DNA of 64,000 nt from Paracoccaceae bacterium (GCA_026706985.1 JAPOXR010000010.1:1-64000); one strand, 5' to 3'; shown: positions 8,095 to 18,454, counted from the first letter of the stretch. Notes: generated from the sequence alone by a model not told the origin. A program made the numbers and translations.

Positions 8095-8268
8095 ATGTCA
8101 CACGAGCCGCCTGAGACAGAAACCGTTACCAGTATCCGCGTATCCTGTGATGGCGGCGGTGCCCTCGGTCATCCAAAGGTCTGGTACAGCATTCCCGAAG
8201 ACAAAGGCTGGGTGGAGTGCGGCTATTGTGACAAACGTTTTGTTCTCGCAAAAGAGGAACCGGGCTGA
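8095..8268 (+). CDS. Small zinc-finger protein (zf-CHCC, NDUFS6-like)
   Basis: A 57-residue protein with [18 protein letters not shown] and [13 protein letters not shown], the Cys-His-Cys-Cys zinc-binding pattern of the NDUFS6-related family found in proteobacteria. Mitochondrial NDUFS6 is an accessory subunit of complex I; the bacterial role is not established. A longer version could start at a TTG at 8074 overlapping the HIT-gene stop. The ATG at 8095 is preferred as a standard start, although GAGGGG lies rather far from it. Confidence 0.85.
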   Translation: MSHEPPETETVTSIRVSCDGGGALGHPKVWYSIPEDKGWVECGYCDKRFVLAKEEPG

Positions 8269-8306
8269 CCCTTCGGCGGTTTCCGGATCAGCAGGGGACG
8301 GCTCAG

Positions 8307-11099
8307 ATGGGAGAATTCGGCAAGGGCTGCCACTTACAGCTCTTTGATGGCTCGGGTTTTTTATTCCGGGCCTTCCATATGGCTGAACGCAGCCTGCCGG
8401 CGAAGAATCGGTTCCGCAGCGACGGCACCCCGATCGGTGCTATCCATTTCTTCTGCAACATGCTTCTGCGCTCGGTGCAGGAGCAGGGCACGGACGATGC
8501 TGTAACGCATGCGGCGGTGGTGTTCGACTATTCATCAAGGACATTCCGCAACGAGATATTCAGCGAATACAAAGCCCACAGACCACCGCCGCCGGAGGAT
8601 CTTGTGCCGCAATTTCCGCTGACCCGGGATGCCGTGCGGGCGTTCAATTTGTCCTGCCTGGAAATGGAGGGCTATGAAGCCGACGACATTATCGCGACTT
8701 TGGCGACACAGGCCTTTGATGCCGGTGGCGATGTCACCATCATCTCTTCGGATAAAGACCTGATGCAACTCGTCGGCCCCGGTATCCGTATGCTTGATCC
8801 TATGAAAGGCACAGTGATCGGAATCGAGGAGGTGCGGGCAAAATTCTTCGTCGGCCCGGACAGGGTGATCGATGTTCAGGCATTGGCCGGTGACTCGACC
8901 GACAATGTTCCAGGTGCTCCCGGCATCGGCATCAAGACCGCCGCATTGCTGATTAATGAATTCGGCGATCTGGATGGGTTGCTGGATCGGGCCGGAGAGA
9001 TCAGGCAGCCGAAACGGCGGCAGAGCTTGATCGAGAATGCCGAACAAATCCGAATGTCGCGGAAATTGGTGACCCTGGCCCGCGATGTTCCGGTTCCGAC
9101 GGACCTTGACAGTCTGGAAATCAAACCGCCGGAGCCGGGGAAATTGTTTGAATTTCTGCAGGCGCAGGAATTCCGGACTATTGTGAAAAGAGCCGCCGAG
9201 CATTTGGGAGTGGAACCACCGGATGCGGTGCCTCTCGGTGCAACGGACGCACTGCCGTTTGACCATAGGCGGTACAGACGTGTGTCAACGATAGAGGAGT
9301 TGGATCATTGGATCGGTGAAGTGCGCGAAACCGGTTACTGCGCCATCGATACCGAGACCGACAGCCTGGATGAAATGCAGGCAAAGCTGATCGGAATCAG
9401 CCTTTCGGTCAAGCCGGGCGAAGCCTGCTATATCCCGCTGCGCCACCGCACGGGTGAACCGACGCTGATGGAACCCGAACCACTGGTCGGCGGGCAATTG
9501 CCGGTTGATGCTGTGCTGGCACGGCTGAAACCGCTGCTCGAGGATAGTTCAATCCTGAAAATCGGGCAGAACATCAAATTTGATATGAAGATTTTCGCCG
9601 GCTGCGGCATCTCCATGGCACCGGTTGATGACACCATGCTGCTGTCTTTCGCGCTGCATGCCGGGCTGCACAGGCATTCGATGGATGAATTGTCGAACCG
9701 GTATCTCGATCATAAACCGATCCCGATCGGTGAATTGATCGGATCCGGCAAGTCGCAGATCACTTTTGACCTTGTACCGGTACCCGACGCCGTTAGATAT
9801 GCGTCCGAAGACGCCGACATCACCATGCGGCTGTGGAAGAAACTTCGCCCGGAACTGCATGCGGACGGCGTCACCACAGTCTACGAGACGCTTGAACGGC
9901 CCTTGATCCCTGTCATCGCCGCGATGGAGATGCACGGCATAAAGGTCGACCGGTCCCAACTGACGAAACTGTCAGGCGAATTCGGCAGGCGCTGCGGTGA
10001 GTTGGAATCGCAGATTCATAAAGCTGCGGGTGAAACCTTCAATGTCGGCAGCCCGAAACAACTCGGGGAAATCCTGTTCGACAGGATGAAGCTGCCCGGT
10101 GGCACCAGGCTTCGCAGCGGCGGCTACGCGACCGGTGCCCGGATATTGGAGGATCTCGCTGCCGAAGGGCATGAATTGCCGTCACTGGTGCTGGATTTCC
10201 GGCAAATGGCAAAGCTGAGATCAACCTATACCGAGGCTCTGCTGGATCATATCAATCCGGCGACGGGCCGGGTGCATACCTCCTATGTCATTGCCGGTGC
10301 CAATACCGGACGGCTCGCATCAACAGATCCGAATCTGCAGAATATTCCGGTGCGTACGGAAGCGGGCCGCCGGATTCGCGAAGCTTTTGTCGCTGAGGAC
10401 GGTCATGTGCTGCTTTCGCTTGATTACAGTCAGATCGAATTGCGGATTCTGGCACATGTGGCGGACATCAAACCGCTGAAGGAAGCGTTCCGGGCCGGTC
10501 TGGATATCCATGCGATGACAGCCTCGCAGATTTTTGACACTCCGGTCGAGGGGATGGACCCGATGATCCGCCGCCGTGCCAAGGCCATTAATTTCGGCGT
10601 GATTTATGGAATTTCCAGCTTCGGGCTGGCCCGCGATCTGAAAATTTCCCGTGTTGAGGCGAAGGATTTCATCGACCGGTATTTTGAGAAATTTCCCGGG
10701 ATCCGCAGCTATATGAGAGGCACGATCGAAACCGCGAGAAGGAACAAATGCGTGCGCACCCTGTTCGGACGCAGGGTGCATACGCCGGGTATGGACGAAA
10801 AGGGGCCGAAACGCGGTTTCGCCGAACGCGGGGCGATCAATGCGCCGATCCAGGGCTCGGCCGCCGATGTGATCCGAAGAGCCATGATCCGGATTCCGGA
10901 TGCGATCGCCGGATTGCCGGCGAAAATGCTGGTTCAGGTGCATGATGAATTGCTTTTTGAGACCCGTGAAGACGCGGTCGGGGATGTCATCGATGCCGCT
11001 TCCAGAGTGATGGTTGAGGCTGACCGTCCGGTGGTGCGGATTCAACCTTCACTGGTTGTCGATTCGGGATATGCGAAGAACTGGGCCGATGCCCATTGA
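8307..11099 (+). CDS. polA: DNA polymerase I
   Basis: A 930-residue family A polymerase for Okazaki-fragment processing and repair. It has an N-terminal 5'-3' nuclease domain (YEADDIIATLA, ISSDKDLMQLV, GDSTDNVPGAPGIGIKTA). The 3'-5' proofreading domain has AIDTETDSLDEMQ and ILKIGQNIKFDMK, with acidic residues kept. The polymerase domain has motif A LLSLDYSQIELRILAH, motif B RRRAKAINFGVIYG and motif C MLVQVHDELLFE. Full length and apparently fully active. It converges on the DUF1285 gene, with only 7 bases between the stops. Confidence 0.98.
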   Translation: MGEFGKGCHLQLFDGSGFLFRAFHMAERSLPAKNRFRSDGTPIGAIHFFCNMLLRSVQEQGTDDAVTHAAVVFDYSSRTFRNEIFSEYKAHRPPPPEDLVPQFPLTRDAVRAFNLSCLEMEGYEADDIIATLATQAFDAGGDVTIISSDKDLMQLVGPGIRMLDPMKGTVIGIEEVRAKFFVGPDRVIDVQALAGDSTDNVPGAPGIGIKTAALLINEFGDLDGLLDRAGEIRQPKRRQSLIENAEQIRMSRKLVTLARDVPVPTDLDSLEIKPPEPGKLFEFLQAQEFRTIVKRAAEHLGVEPPDAVPLGATDALPFDHRRYRRVSTIEELDHWIGEVRETGYCAIDTETDSLDEMQAKLIGISLSVKPGEACYIPLRHRTGEPTLMEPEPLVGGQLPVDAVLARLKPLLEDSSILKIGQNIKFDMKIFAGCGISMAPVDDTMLLSFALHAGLHRHSMDELSNRYLDHKPIPIGELIGSGKSQITFDLVPVPDAVRYASEDADITMRLWKKLRPELHADGVTTVYETLERPLIPVIAAMEMHGIKVDRSQLTKLSGEFGRRCGELESQIHKAAGETFNVGSPKQLGEILFDRMKLPGGTRLRSGGYATGARILEDLAAEGHELPSLVLDFRQMAKLRSTYTEALLDHINPATGRVHTSYVIAGANTGRLASTDPNLQNIPVRTEAGRRIREAFVAEDGHVLLSLDYSQIELRILAHVADIKPLKEAFRAGLDIHAMTASQIFDTPVEGMDPMIRRRAKAINFGVIYGISSFGLARDLKISRVEAKDFIDRYFEKFPGIRSYMRGTIETARRNKCVRTLFGRRVHTPGMDEKGPKRGFAERGAINAPIQGSAADVIRRAMIRIPDAIAGLPAKMLVQVHDELLFETREDAVGDVIDAASRVMVEADRPVVRIQPSLVVDSGYAKNWADAH

Positions 11100-11106
11100 G
11101 CCTGTG

Positions 11107-11700
11107 TCATTCAAGCTCGGCGGACGGGATGAATGGAAAAAACACGCCCGAGGACCAGAGACCGAACCAACTCCCCGACCCATGCATTTCGTGGGTGCAG
11201 ATCTCCACGAGCCGGTAAAAGCTCTTGCGGTCGATCAGAGCTTCCAGATTTGACCTCACAAGAACATAAGGCGACACTTCTCCGGTTTCGGGGTGGCGCA
11301 GGACCCGTATCGGCCGATCGCCGGCTGCAGTCACCGTATCGTCAACATTGGTGGTGAAAGTGACCTTTTGGCTGCGCCCGCTGCCCTCGGCGTCGAAATC
11401 CACCGCCACGAAAGGTGCGTCATCAACCCGGATCCCCACCTTTTCAACCGGGGTCACCAGGAAGAAATCATCACCATCCCTGCGCAGTATCGATGCGAAA
11501 AGCCTGACAAGTGGTTTTCGTCCGATCGGTGTGCCGAGATAAAACCAATTGCCATCCCGGGCGATGCGCATATCCAGGTCACCGCAGAAAGGTGGATTCC
11601 ATAAATGTACCGGAGGCGGTCCCTTCTTACCGGCGGCCTTGGCGGAGGATGCGAGTGATTCCGCGGAAAGCTGGGATTTTGTCTCGGTTTTCTGATCCAT
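11107..11700 (-). CDS. DUF1285 family protein
   Basis: A 197-residue protein of the DUF1285 family, whose function is unknown. Diagnostic stretches are HLWNPPFCGDLDMRIARDGNWFYLGTPIGR and the FFLVTPVEKVGIRVDDAPF region. There is no signal peptide or membrane helix, so it is probably cytoplasmic. It is divergent from the moxR gene. Confidence 0.85.
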   Translation of the reverse strand: MDQKTETKSQLSAESLASSAKAAGKKGPPPVHLWNPPFCGDLDMRIARDGNWFYLGTPIGRKPLVRLFASILRRDGDDFFLVTPVEKVGIRVDDAPFVAVDFDAEGSGRSQKVTFTTNVDDTVTAAGDRPIRVLRHPETGEVSPYVLVRSNLEALIDRKSFYRLVEICTHEMHGSGSWFGLWSSGVFFPFIPSAELE

Positions 11701-11771
11701 TTGCCGGTATGGGATTGGACTGTGTATTTGGAGTGGCCTGAGCCACTATATCCGCAGTGGGAAGGATTGTC

Positions 11772-12773
11772 ATGAGCGATGAATTGCTGTCAGCGATGGG
11801 AGAGCTGTCTGAGCGGCTCGAAAGAGCCCGTGAGATGATTTCACGCCGCTTCATCGGGCAGCCGGATGTCATTGATCTGGCCTTAGTCACACTGCTTTCC
11901 GGCGGCCATGCGCTTGTGGTCGGTGTTCCGGGATTAGGGAAAACCCTGCTTGTCGACACGATCGCCACCGTCATGGGTCTTTCCCGCAACCGCATCCAGT
12001 TTACCGCTGACCTGATGCCAGCCGATATTCTCGGCTCCGAGGTGTTACGCTACCGCGAAGACGGATCACGCAGCTTCGAGTTTCTGCGCGGCCCGGTCTT
12101 CTGCCAATTCCTGATGGCTGACGAAATCAACCGTGCCAGCCCTCGCACCCAGTCGGCGCTCCTGGAAGCGATGCAGGATGGCCAGGTCTCGATCGACGGA
12201 TCTCCAATCCAGTTGCCGAGACCGTTCCATGTCTTTGCGACGCAGAATCCGGTTGAGCTGGAGGGCACCTATCCTTTGCCGGAGGCGCAGCAGGACCGTT
12301 TCATGGTGCAGATCAATATTGATTATCCGGATTTTGAGGATGAGGGCCGGATTCTGCTGGCGACGACGGGTGCATGTGAGGCGGAAATTTCACCGGTATT
12401 TGACACCGATGCGTTGCTGCGGGCGCAGGAGGTTGTCCGGCGCATTCCTGTCGGTGAAAAAATTCATGGCCTGATCCTTGATACCGTCCGCGCCGGAAGA
12501 CCTGAAAATCATCATCGGGATCAACCGGCCGACGAAAGGGTGCAGCTTGGGCCCAGCACACGGGCAGGGCAGGCTCTGATGCTCGCGGTGCGTGCGCGTG
12601 CCTTACTGAATGGACGGCTGGCCCCGGGGGAAGAGGATGTGGTTGAAATGGCGCAGCCGGTGATCTGCCACCGGATGAAGCTGAATTATGCGGCAATGGC
12701 GAAGGGCGAACGGCCTGAGGATATCGTCCGCCGCTTGGTGACCGGAAAGGCGGAAAGTCAGGTCGTGGCGTGA
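11772..12773 (+). CDS. moxR: MoxR-family AAA+ ATPase
   Basis: A 333-residue MoxR-type AAA+ ATPase; these act as chaperones with VWA-domain proteins. It has the Walker A motif GVPGLGKTLL, the Walker B region FLMADEINRASPRTQSALLEAM, and the sensor ATQNPVELEGTYPLPEAQQDRF. The C-terminal lid domain follows. The ATG at 11772 has GGGAAGGA 7 bases before it and is preferred over the GTG at 11757. The stop overlaps the next start (GTGA), the first of a series of coupled genes. Confidence 0.93.
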   Translation: MSDELLSAMGELSERLERAREMISRRFIGQPDVIDLALVTLLSGGHALVVGVPGLGKTLLVDTIATVMGLSRNRIQFTADLMPADILGSEVLRYREDGSRSFEFLRGPVFCQFLMADEINRASPRTQSALLEAMQDGQVSIDGSPIQLPRPFHVFATQNPVELEGTYPLPEAQQDRFMVQINIDYPDFEDEGRILLATTGACEAEISPVFDTDALLRAQEVVRRIPVGEKIHGLILDTVRAGRPENHHRDQPADERVQLGPSTRAGQALMLAVRARALLNGRLAPGEEDVVEMAQPVICHRMKLNYAAMAKGERPEDIVRRLVTGKAESQVVA

Positions 12774-13654
12774 ATCAGGATCACCGTGAGGCGCGGGAAC
12801 TTCTTGCCCGTGCTGAAGCTGAAACCTGGCGATTGCCACCGCTGCTCTCGCCGACCCGGATGGCGCAGTCGGGTCGGCGCATTGGTGCACATGGCAAGCG
12901 CCGCGCCGGAACAGGTTATCAATTCTGGCAGTTCCGGAATGCCGTGCCGGGAGAGGCGGTGCGGCAGATAGATTGGCGGAAATCAGCGCGGTCGGATGCC
13001 TGCTTTGTGCGTGAAAAGGAGCAGCAGTCAGCGAATACGGTTCTGCTATGGGTGGATAATTCAGCCTCGATGCGGTTCTCAGGTTCCGCCGACCGGGGGA
13101 CAAAGGCGGACCGGGGCCGCCTTCTGGCGCTTTGCATCTGCATGTTGCTGATGCGCGGGGAAGAACGGCTGGGGTTGCTCGGCAGACCGTTGAAACCCGA
13201 CTCCAGCCAGGCTCAGCTTGAGCGGATCGCGGAGGAGTTGCTGGCTGCGGATGATACGGAATACGGCGTGCCTCCGGTCAACGCGCTGCCCAAGGGCGCA
13301 AGCATCATTCTGATTTCCGATTTTTTCGGACCCTGGTCAGCATTGGAGACGGCGATTCGCAGGGCCGCCGGAACAGGGGCGATGGGTATCGCCGTGCAAT
13401 TACTTGATCCGATTGAGATCGACTTTCCGTTCAGCGGCCGCACCCGTTTTGAGACGCCGGGCGGTTCCCTCACCTTCGAGACGATGGAGGCGGCGGCGCT
13501 TCGGGAAACCTATCGCGGGAAGCTGCGGCAAAGGCAGCGACAGCTTGCGGAACTGACATCGGATTGCAGTTGGCAGTGCCAGTTTCATGACAGTGCAGGC
13601 CCGGCCACCGATTCACTGCTTTTTCTGTCGCGGGCGATCGCCGGGGAGCATTGA
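12770..13654 (+). CDS. DUF58 domain protein, VWA-like partner of MoxR
   Basis: A 294-residue DUF58 protein. The signature FWQFRNAVPGEAVRQIDWRKSARSD is the DUF58 core, followed by VLLWVDNSASMRF, a MIDAS-like DxSxS metal site typical of von Willebrand A folds. It starts with GTG overlapping the moxR stop and ends with TGA overlapping the TTG of the next gene. MoxR-DUF58 pairs are common and are thought to act in assembling envelope or cofactor-bearing complexes; the substrate here is unknown. Confidence 0.88.
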   Translation: MNQDHREARELLARAEAETWRLPPLLSPTRMAQSGRRIGAHGKRRAGTGYQFWQFRNAVPGEAVRQIDWRKSARSDACFVREKEQQSANTVLLWVDNSASMRFSGSADRGTKADRGRLLALCICMLLMRGEERLGLLGRPLKPDSSQAQLERIAEELLAADDTEYGVPPVNALPKGASIILISDFFGPWSALETAIRRAAGTGAMGIAVQLLDPIEIDFPFSGRTRFETPGGSLTFETMEAAALRETYRGKLRQRQRQLAELTSDCSWQCQFHDSAGPATDSLLFLSRAIAGEH

Positions 13655-16395
13655 CGGATTTGCCGGAGTTCGCATCCATAGGATTTGACGTGCCGCTGGC
13701 CTTGCTTGGTCTTCTCACCCTGCCGTTGATCTGGATATTGCTCCGGACATTGCCGCCACCTGCGCGGCGGCAGCTGTTTCCGCCGGTGTCGCTGTTATTG
13801 GAGGCGCGGGATCAGCAGGCGCAGGCGGCGACCTGTCCGCTCTGGCTCCGCCTGCTGCGGATCGCCATGCTTGCGGCCGCCACAGCCGGAATCGCCGAGC
13901 CGTATTTCAGGCCCTCTGGAGATTCCGCCGGTGACGGCAACCCGATATTGATTCTGTTTGACGGCGGTTGGGCAGGAGCCGCCGAGTGGGATGCGAAGAT
14001 CGACCATGCGGAGAATCTGCTGCACGAGGCGAAACGATCCGGAAGACAGGTTGCAGTGAGGCTCCTGACCGAAGCGCCGGGATCGGGGCTGAGTTTCCAG
14101 AGCGCGGAATACTGGCAGGCTAAGATGCCTGAACTTTCACCCGAACCCTGGATGGCGGCGGCGGATGCCCTCATTGATGACCTGTCGGAGATTGCCGGCG
14201 CGGAATTCGACAGCCATTGGATCAGTGACGGTCTGCACTTCCCCGGATTGGAGAAATTGGCGCACATACTGCTCCGGCACGGCGAGGTGCGGGCACTGCC
14301 GGCGAAAGACCCTGTCTATGGTTTACGGCCGGCTGCCTATGAAGAGGAAATCCTGACGGTTGGCGTGTTCCGGACCGGGGAAACGCAGCCTGCGACTGTC
14401 ACCATTGAGGCGGTCGGGGTGGATACGGATGGGCAGCAGCGCGTCCTGGTCGCCGTGGATTCCGTATTCGGCGCCGACGCAGGTGAAGCGCGGGCCGAGT
14501 TCCCGGTGCCGTTGGAACTGGCTAACCGTATCCAATGGTTCCGCATTGCAGGCATTGAATCCGCCGGAGCCATCAGCCTTGTCGCCGACAGCGTCAGCAG
14601 ACGCCGGGTTGCCCTGTTTGCCGGTCGGCAGACCGAAGAAGGCGCCAGCCTGACCGATCCGCTGCATTTCCTACGGAAAGCCCTCAGCGGCAGGGCCGAA
14701 CTTGTCGAAGCTGAAATCGCCGAGGCCATATCGTCGGATCCGGATACGATCATTCTGGCCGATGTGATGAAGTTGTCGGAAACCGAAACCGCATTGCTCG
14801 GGCAATGGGTGGAAGACGGCGGGTTGTTGATCCGGTTCGCCGGTCCGAGAACCGCCGCCGGCGAGGCGGGGGCGCTGTTCCCGGTGCGCCTGCGCAGCGG
14901 AAGTCGGAGTGTCGGCGGTGCAATGTCATGGGAAAGTGCCCTGAAAATCAGACCACCGCCTCCGGATTCTCCCTTTCACAACCTTGCCATCCCGGAGGAC
15001 GTCACTGTCAGGGCACAGTTGCTTGCGCAACCTGGACCGGAACTCTCGGAGCGGGTGCTGGCTGAAGTTGAGGATGGCACGCCTTTGGTCACTGCCAGCG
15101 GGCAGGGTGCGGGGCGGATTGTGCTTTTTCATGTCACGGCGAATTCCGAGTGGTCAAACCTTCCCCTGTCAGGCCTCTTTCCCGCCATGCTCGGGCGATT
15201 GATGAATTCGACCGCTGCTTCCGGCTATGCGGGCAACGGTTCGGATTGGCAGCCGCAGTTTCTTCTCGACGCGTTCGGGAATCGATTGAATGCCGGAAAT
15301 CTTCGGCCGGTGGCAGGTGAAGTTCTGGCCCGCGGAGTGGCCGGCCCGGAATTGAGGCCCGGCATCTACAAATCGGCAGGAGTGGACACTGCCGTCAATG
15401 CCGTTTCCGTGGGAGCGGAATTCGTCAGGACGAAGTTGCCGCCGGCGATCACCACCCCGCAGGCCAGTGGTGAGTCTGACACGGCCTTCGGCGGGTTTCT
15501 GATCGCGCTCGCTCTCTCGCTCCTCGCCGTCGACATCCTGGCGTCGGTGCGGCTCGGCGGGAGAATTTCCGGAGGTGTCAGTGCCGCCCTTGCCTGTGTG
15601 CTGTTGTTGTCTCCGCCAGCGCCGGTTTCCGCTGAAACTTCCGAGGCTTTGGCGGTTGAATTGACTCGGCAGACAAGGCTCGCTTTCCTGTTGACCGGTG
15701 ACGCCCGGACCGATGCCGCATCTGAAGCCGGGCTCTATGGATTGGCACGGGCGCTGGCGAGGCGCACAAGCGTGGAGCTCGGCGAACCATACGGAATCAA
15801 TCCCGGGGATGATGAGCTGGCATTTTTTCCTCTGCTCTATTGGCCGGTGAGGGCGCATCAGCAACTGCCGGAATCCGGGGCGGTCAGCAATTTGAATAAT
15901 TTTCTCCGAAATGGCGGCACAATTCTGTTTGACACTGCGGATTCGGGATTCAGCGGTGCGGCCACGGGCCTGGGAAATTCGCGCCGCTTGCGGGAGTTGG
16001 CCGGCCTGCTGGATGTCCCGTCGCTGCAGCCATTGCCCGACGGGCATGTGCTGACCCGCAGCTTTTACCGCCTTGACAGCTTTCCGGGCCGCTATGACGG
16101 TCCGATCTGGGTCGAGGAAATACTGGATGTCGATGCGGCTGCGACCGGAATGCCGGTCTCGCCGCTCGACGGCGTCACCCCGGTGGTGGTCGGAGGCAAT
16201 GACTGGGCTGCGGCCTGGGCGGAAAGCACCGAAGGAAGGGCGATATTCTCGACCGGTCCGGGGGCGGAAGGACGCGTTCGGCGTGAACTGGCCATCCGTT
16301 TCGGTATTAATTTGATCATGCATGTGCTTTCCGGGAATTATAAATCCGATCAGCTTCAGATTGAGGCCCTCTTCGAATCGGCAGCGGTGAATTGA
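13651..16395 (+). CDS. Large membrane protein with BatA-like N-terminus and DUF4159 domain
   Basis: A 914-residue protein. The N-terminus has two membrane helices (about residues 12-30 and 65-85) in a BatA-like arrangement. A long periplasmic region follows, then another helix near residue 620, then the C-terminal DUF4159 domain (LTRQTRLAFLLTGDARTD, ELAFFPLLYWPV, NNFLRNGGTILFDTAD). It uses a TTG start overlapping the DUF58 stop. The architecture is typical of the MoxR-DUF58-DUF4159 operon of alphaproteobacteria. Function is unknown; an envelope role is inferred. Confidence 0.85.
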   Translation: MTDLPEFASIGFDVPLALLGLLTLPLIWILLRTLPPPARRQLFPPVSLLLEARDQQAQAATCPLWLRLLRIAMLAAATAGIAEPYFRPSGDSAGDGNPILILFDGGWAGAAEWDAKIDHAENLLHEAKRSGRQVAVRLLTEAPGSGLSFQSAEYWQAKMPELSPEPWMAAADALIDDLSEIAGAEFDSHWISDGLHFPGLEKLAHILLRHGEVRALPAKDPVYGLRPAAYEEEILTVGVFRTGETQPATVTIEAVGVDTDGQQRVLVAVDSVFGADAGEARAEFPVPLELANRIQWFRIAGIESAGAISLVADSVSRRRVALFAGRQTEEGASLTDPLHFLRKALSGRAELVEAEIAEAISSDPDTIILADVMKLSETETALLGQWVEDGGLLIRFAGPRTAAGEAGALFPVRLRSGSRSVGGAMSWESALKIRPPPPDSPFHNLAIPEDVTVRAQLLAQPGPELSERVLAEVEDGTPLVTASGQGAGRIVLFHVTANSEWSNLPLSGLFPAMLGRLMNSTAASGYAGNGSDWQPQFLLDAFGNRLNAGNLRPVAGEVLARGVAGPELRPGIYKSAGVDTAVNAVSVGAEFVRTKLPPAITTPQASGESDTAFGGFLIALALSLLAVDILASVRLGGRISGGVSAALACVLLLSPPAPVSAETSEALAVELTRQTRLAFLLTGDARTDAASEAGLYGLARALARRTSVELGEPYGINPGDDELAFFPLLYWPVRAHQQLPESGAVSNLNNFLRNGGTILFDTADSGFSGAATGLGNSRRLRELAGLLDVPSLQPLPDGHVLTRSFYRLDSFPGRYDGPIWVEEILDVDAAATGMPVSPLDGVTPVVVGGNDWAAAWAESTEGRAIFSTGPGAEGRVRRELAIRFGINLIMHVLSGNYKSDQLQIEALFESAAVN

Positions 16396-16396
16396 A

Positions 16397-18454
16397 GTGC
16401 GGCTGAAGCTTCTGTTTGATCCACTCATTATGTGGCCGGCCATTTCCGTTTTCGCCGTGTTGATGGCGGCGCTATTGATCTGGGGCGCGGCGCGGGGGCT
16501 TGGGGGATGGATTTACCGCTCCATCGCAGCTCTCATCCTCTTGCTGATTCTCTGCAACCCCTCACTGCAGATTGATGAACGCAGCGGCAGAGCCGACCAG
16601 CTACTGCTGCTTCTGGACCGTACGGCGAGCCAGACATTCGGCGGGCGCAGCCAAATGACCAGCGATGCCGCCGCCGAGCTCCGGCAGCGCATAGCAGGCT
16701 TTGAAGATGTGGAAATCATTGCGGCGGAGGTCGGTGAGTCAGGTACCGGAAGAGATTCCGGCACATTCCTGCTGCAGGCGCTGCAGCGGCAAATGCGCTT
16801 GATTGAACCGGACCGGTTTGCCGGTGCGATCGTGATTTCCGATGGGCTGGCGCATGATTGGGACAGTGACATTGAATTGCCGTCCCCGACGCATCTCCTG
16901 ATCAGCGGCGAGCGGGGAGATTTCGACCGGGAAATGGTGGTTTCGCATGCTTCTCCTTTTGCGCTTGTCGGTGAGAAGGCCCGCATCACAGCACGCATTC
17001 TTGATGCTGGAGATGTGCCCGATGGTGGGGAACCGGTGGCCTTGACCGCGACAGCAGGGGGAGAGTTCCTTGCCGGGCAATCGGTCGTGCCGGGAGAAAT
17101 CCTGCAATTTGAAATTCCAATCGACATGCCCGGGTTGAACCGGATTGAGTTCGCAACGCCGCCGGTTCCAGGTGAGCTGACCGGAATCAATAATGTCGCT
17201 GGAACCACCATTCACGGTGTGCGCGACAATCTCAGGGTGCTTCTGCTTTCCGGATTTCCGAACCCGGGTCAGCGAAGCTGGCGCAATGTTCTGAAGTCAG
17301 ACAGTGAAGTTGAACTCATTCATTTCACCATTCTGAGAAATCCTGACAATCGGGATCCGACCCCGTCGGCTGAACTGGCCCTGATTCCATTTCCCATCCA
17401 GGAGCTTTTCGTCGAGCAGCTGCAGAGTTTCGATGTCGTCATTCTGGATCAATTCGTTCGCCGTGGATTGATCCCGCCACACTATTTCTTTCTCCTGCGG
17501 CGCTATGTGGAGCAGGGTGGGGCGCTGCTTGTCGTCGCCGGCCCCGAATTGACCGACGAGAACAGTCTGTTCGATACCGCGGTCGGCGACATTCTGCCCG
17601 CCGCACCGACCGGTGAACTCATTGAGCGCGGGTTTAAACCGCTGGTCACCGAAACCGGCGCCCGGCACCCGGTGACTGCGCGTCTGGCGCAGTCCCTGAA
17701 CGGGGAATGGGGCCGATGGTTCCGGCAAATCGGATTGTCACACGGAGGAGGAGGCAGTGTGATCATGTCCGGAATCGATGACCGGCCACTTCTCATCCTC
17801 GACCGGGTCGGCGAGGGACGCGTGGCGATGCTGGCCTCTGACCAGGCTTGGTTGTGGCAGCGTGGGGTCGATGGCGGCGGTCCGCTGCCGGAATTGCTGC
17901 GCCTGTTGGTGCATTGGATGATGCGGCAGCCCGGGCTGGAGGAAGAGGCGTTGACATTGGTGGAGGATGGCGGGGGGCTGCAACTGCGCCGGCGCACTCT
18001 CGCCGGCGAGTCCGGCGGGTTCAGCCTCGAATCGCCGAGCGGGCGCCGCTTTGATCTCCCGGCAGACCAACTGAGCCCAGGCCTTTATGGTGCCGCAATA
18101 TCTGCGGCCGAGGCAGGGGTCTGGAGGGTTGCGCAAGGGGATCTCGAGCAAAGTATTTTGAAGCAGCCGGCGGCACCGAAAGAGTATCGGGGTGTCCTGG
18201 CGACGGATCGCTATCTCCGATCACGGGTTCAGTCCACCGGCGGTGGGGTGTTTCATCTGCAGGAAGGCGTGCCGGAATTGCGGCGTGTGCGCGAAGGTGC
18301 CACCGCCGCGGGCAGGAGTTGGATGGGTATCGCAAGGCGGGAGGCATTCGATTTGACATCGGTTGCGCTGTATCCGCTGCTGCCGGCCCTTCTGGCCGCT
18401 TTACTGGTGATCGGAGCCGCCGCCGCTGCCTGGTATCGCGAAGGCCGTCATTGA
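16397..18454 (+). CDS. Membrane protein with glutamine-amidotransferase-like domain, end of MoxR operon
   Basis: A 685-residue protein with two N-terminal helices (about 12-30 and 38-56) and one C-terminal helix (LLPALLAALLVIGAAAAAWY). The middle has a LLLLLDRTAS stretch resembling a degenerate VWA site, and a FDVVILDQFVRRGL...LLRRYVEQGGALLVVAGPE segment typical of class I glutamine-amidotransferase-like folds. It starts with GTG one base after the previous stop. It completes the four-gene coupled operon; the role is unknown. Confidence 0.82.
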   Translation: MRLKLLFDPLIMWPAISVFAVLMAALLIWGAARGLGGWIYRSIAALILLLILCNPSLQIDERSGRADQLLLLLDRTASQTFGGRSQMTSDAAAELRQRIAGFEDVEIIAAEVGESGTGRDSGTFLLQALQRQMRLIEPDRFAGAIVISDGLAHDWDSDIELPSPTHLLISGERGDFDREMVVSHASPFALVGEKARITARILDAGDVPDGGEPVALTATAGGEFLAGQSVVPGEILQFEIPIDMPGLNRIEFATPPVPGELTGINNVAGTTIHGVRDNLRVLLLSGFPNPGQRSWRNVLKSDSEVELIHFTILRNPDNRDPTPSAELALIPFPIQELFVEQLQSFDVVILDQFVRRGLIPPHYFFLLRRYVEQGGALLVVAGPELTDENSLFDTAVGDILPAAPTGELIERGFKPLVTETGARHPVTARLAQSLNGEWGRWFRQIGLSHGGGGSVIMSGIDDRPLLILDRVGEGRVAMLASDQAWLWQRGVDGGGPLPELLRLLVHWMMRQPGLEEEALTLVEDGGGLQLRRRTLAGESGGFSLESPSGRRFDLPADQLSPGLYGAAISAAEAGVWRVAQGDLEQSILKQPAAPKEYRGVLATDRYLRSRVQSTGGGVFHLQEGVPELRRVREGATAAGRSWMGIARREAFDLTSVALYPLLPALLAALLVIGAAAAAWYREGRH

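Noticed and set aside
15169..16443. A 424-codon leftward open frame
   Set aside because: It lies wholly antisense to the DUF4159 gene, has no domain resemblance and no Shine-Dalgarno; GC-rich codon usage produces such frames.
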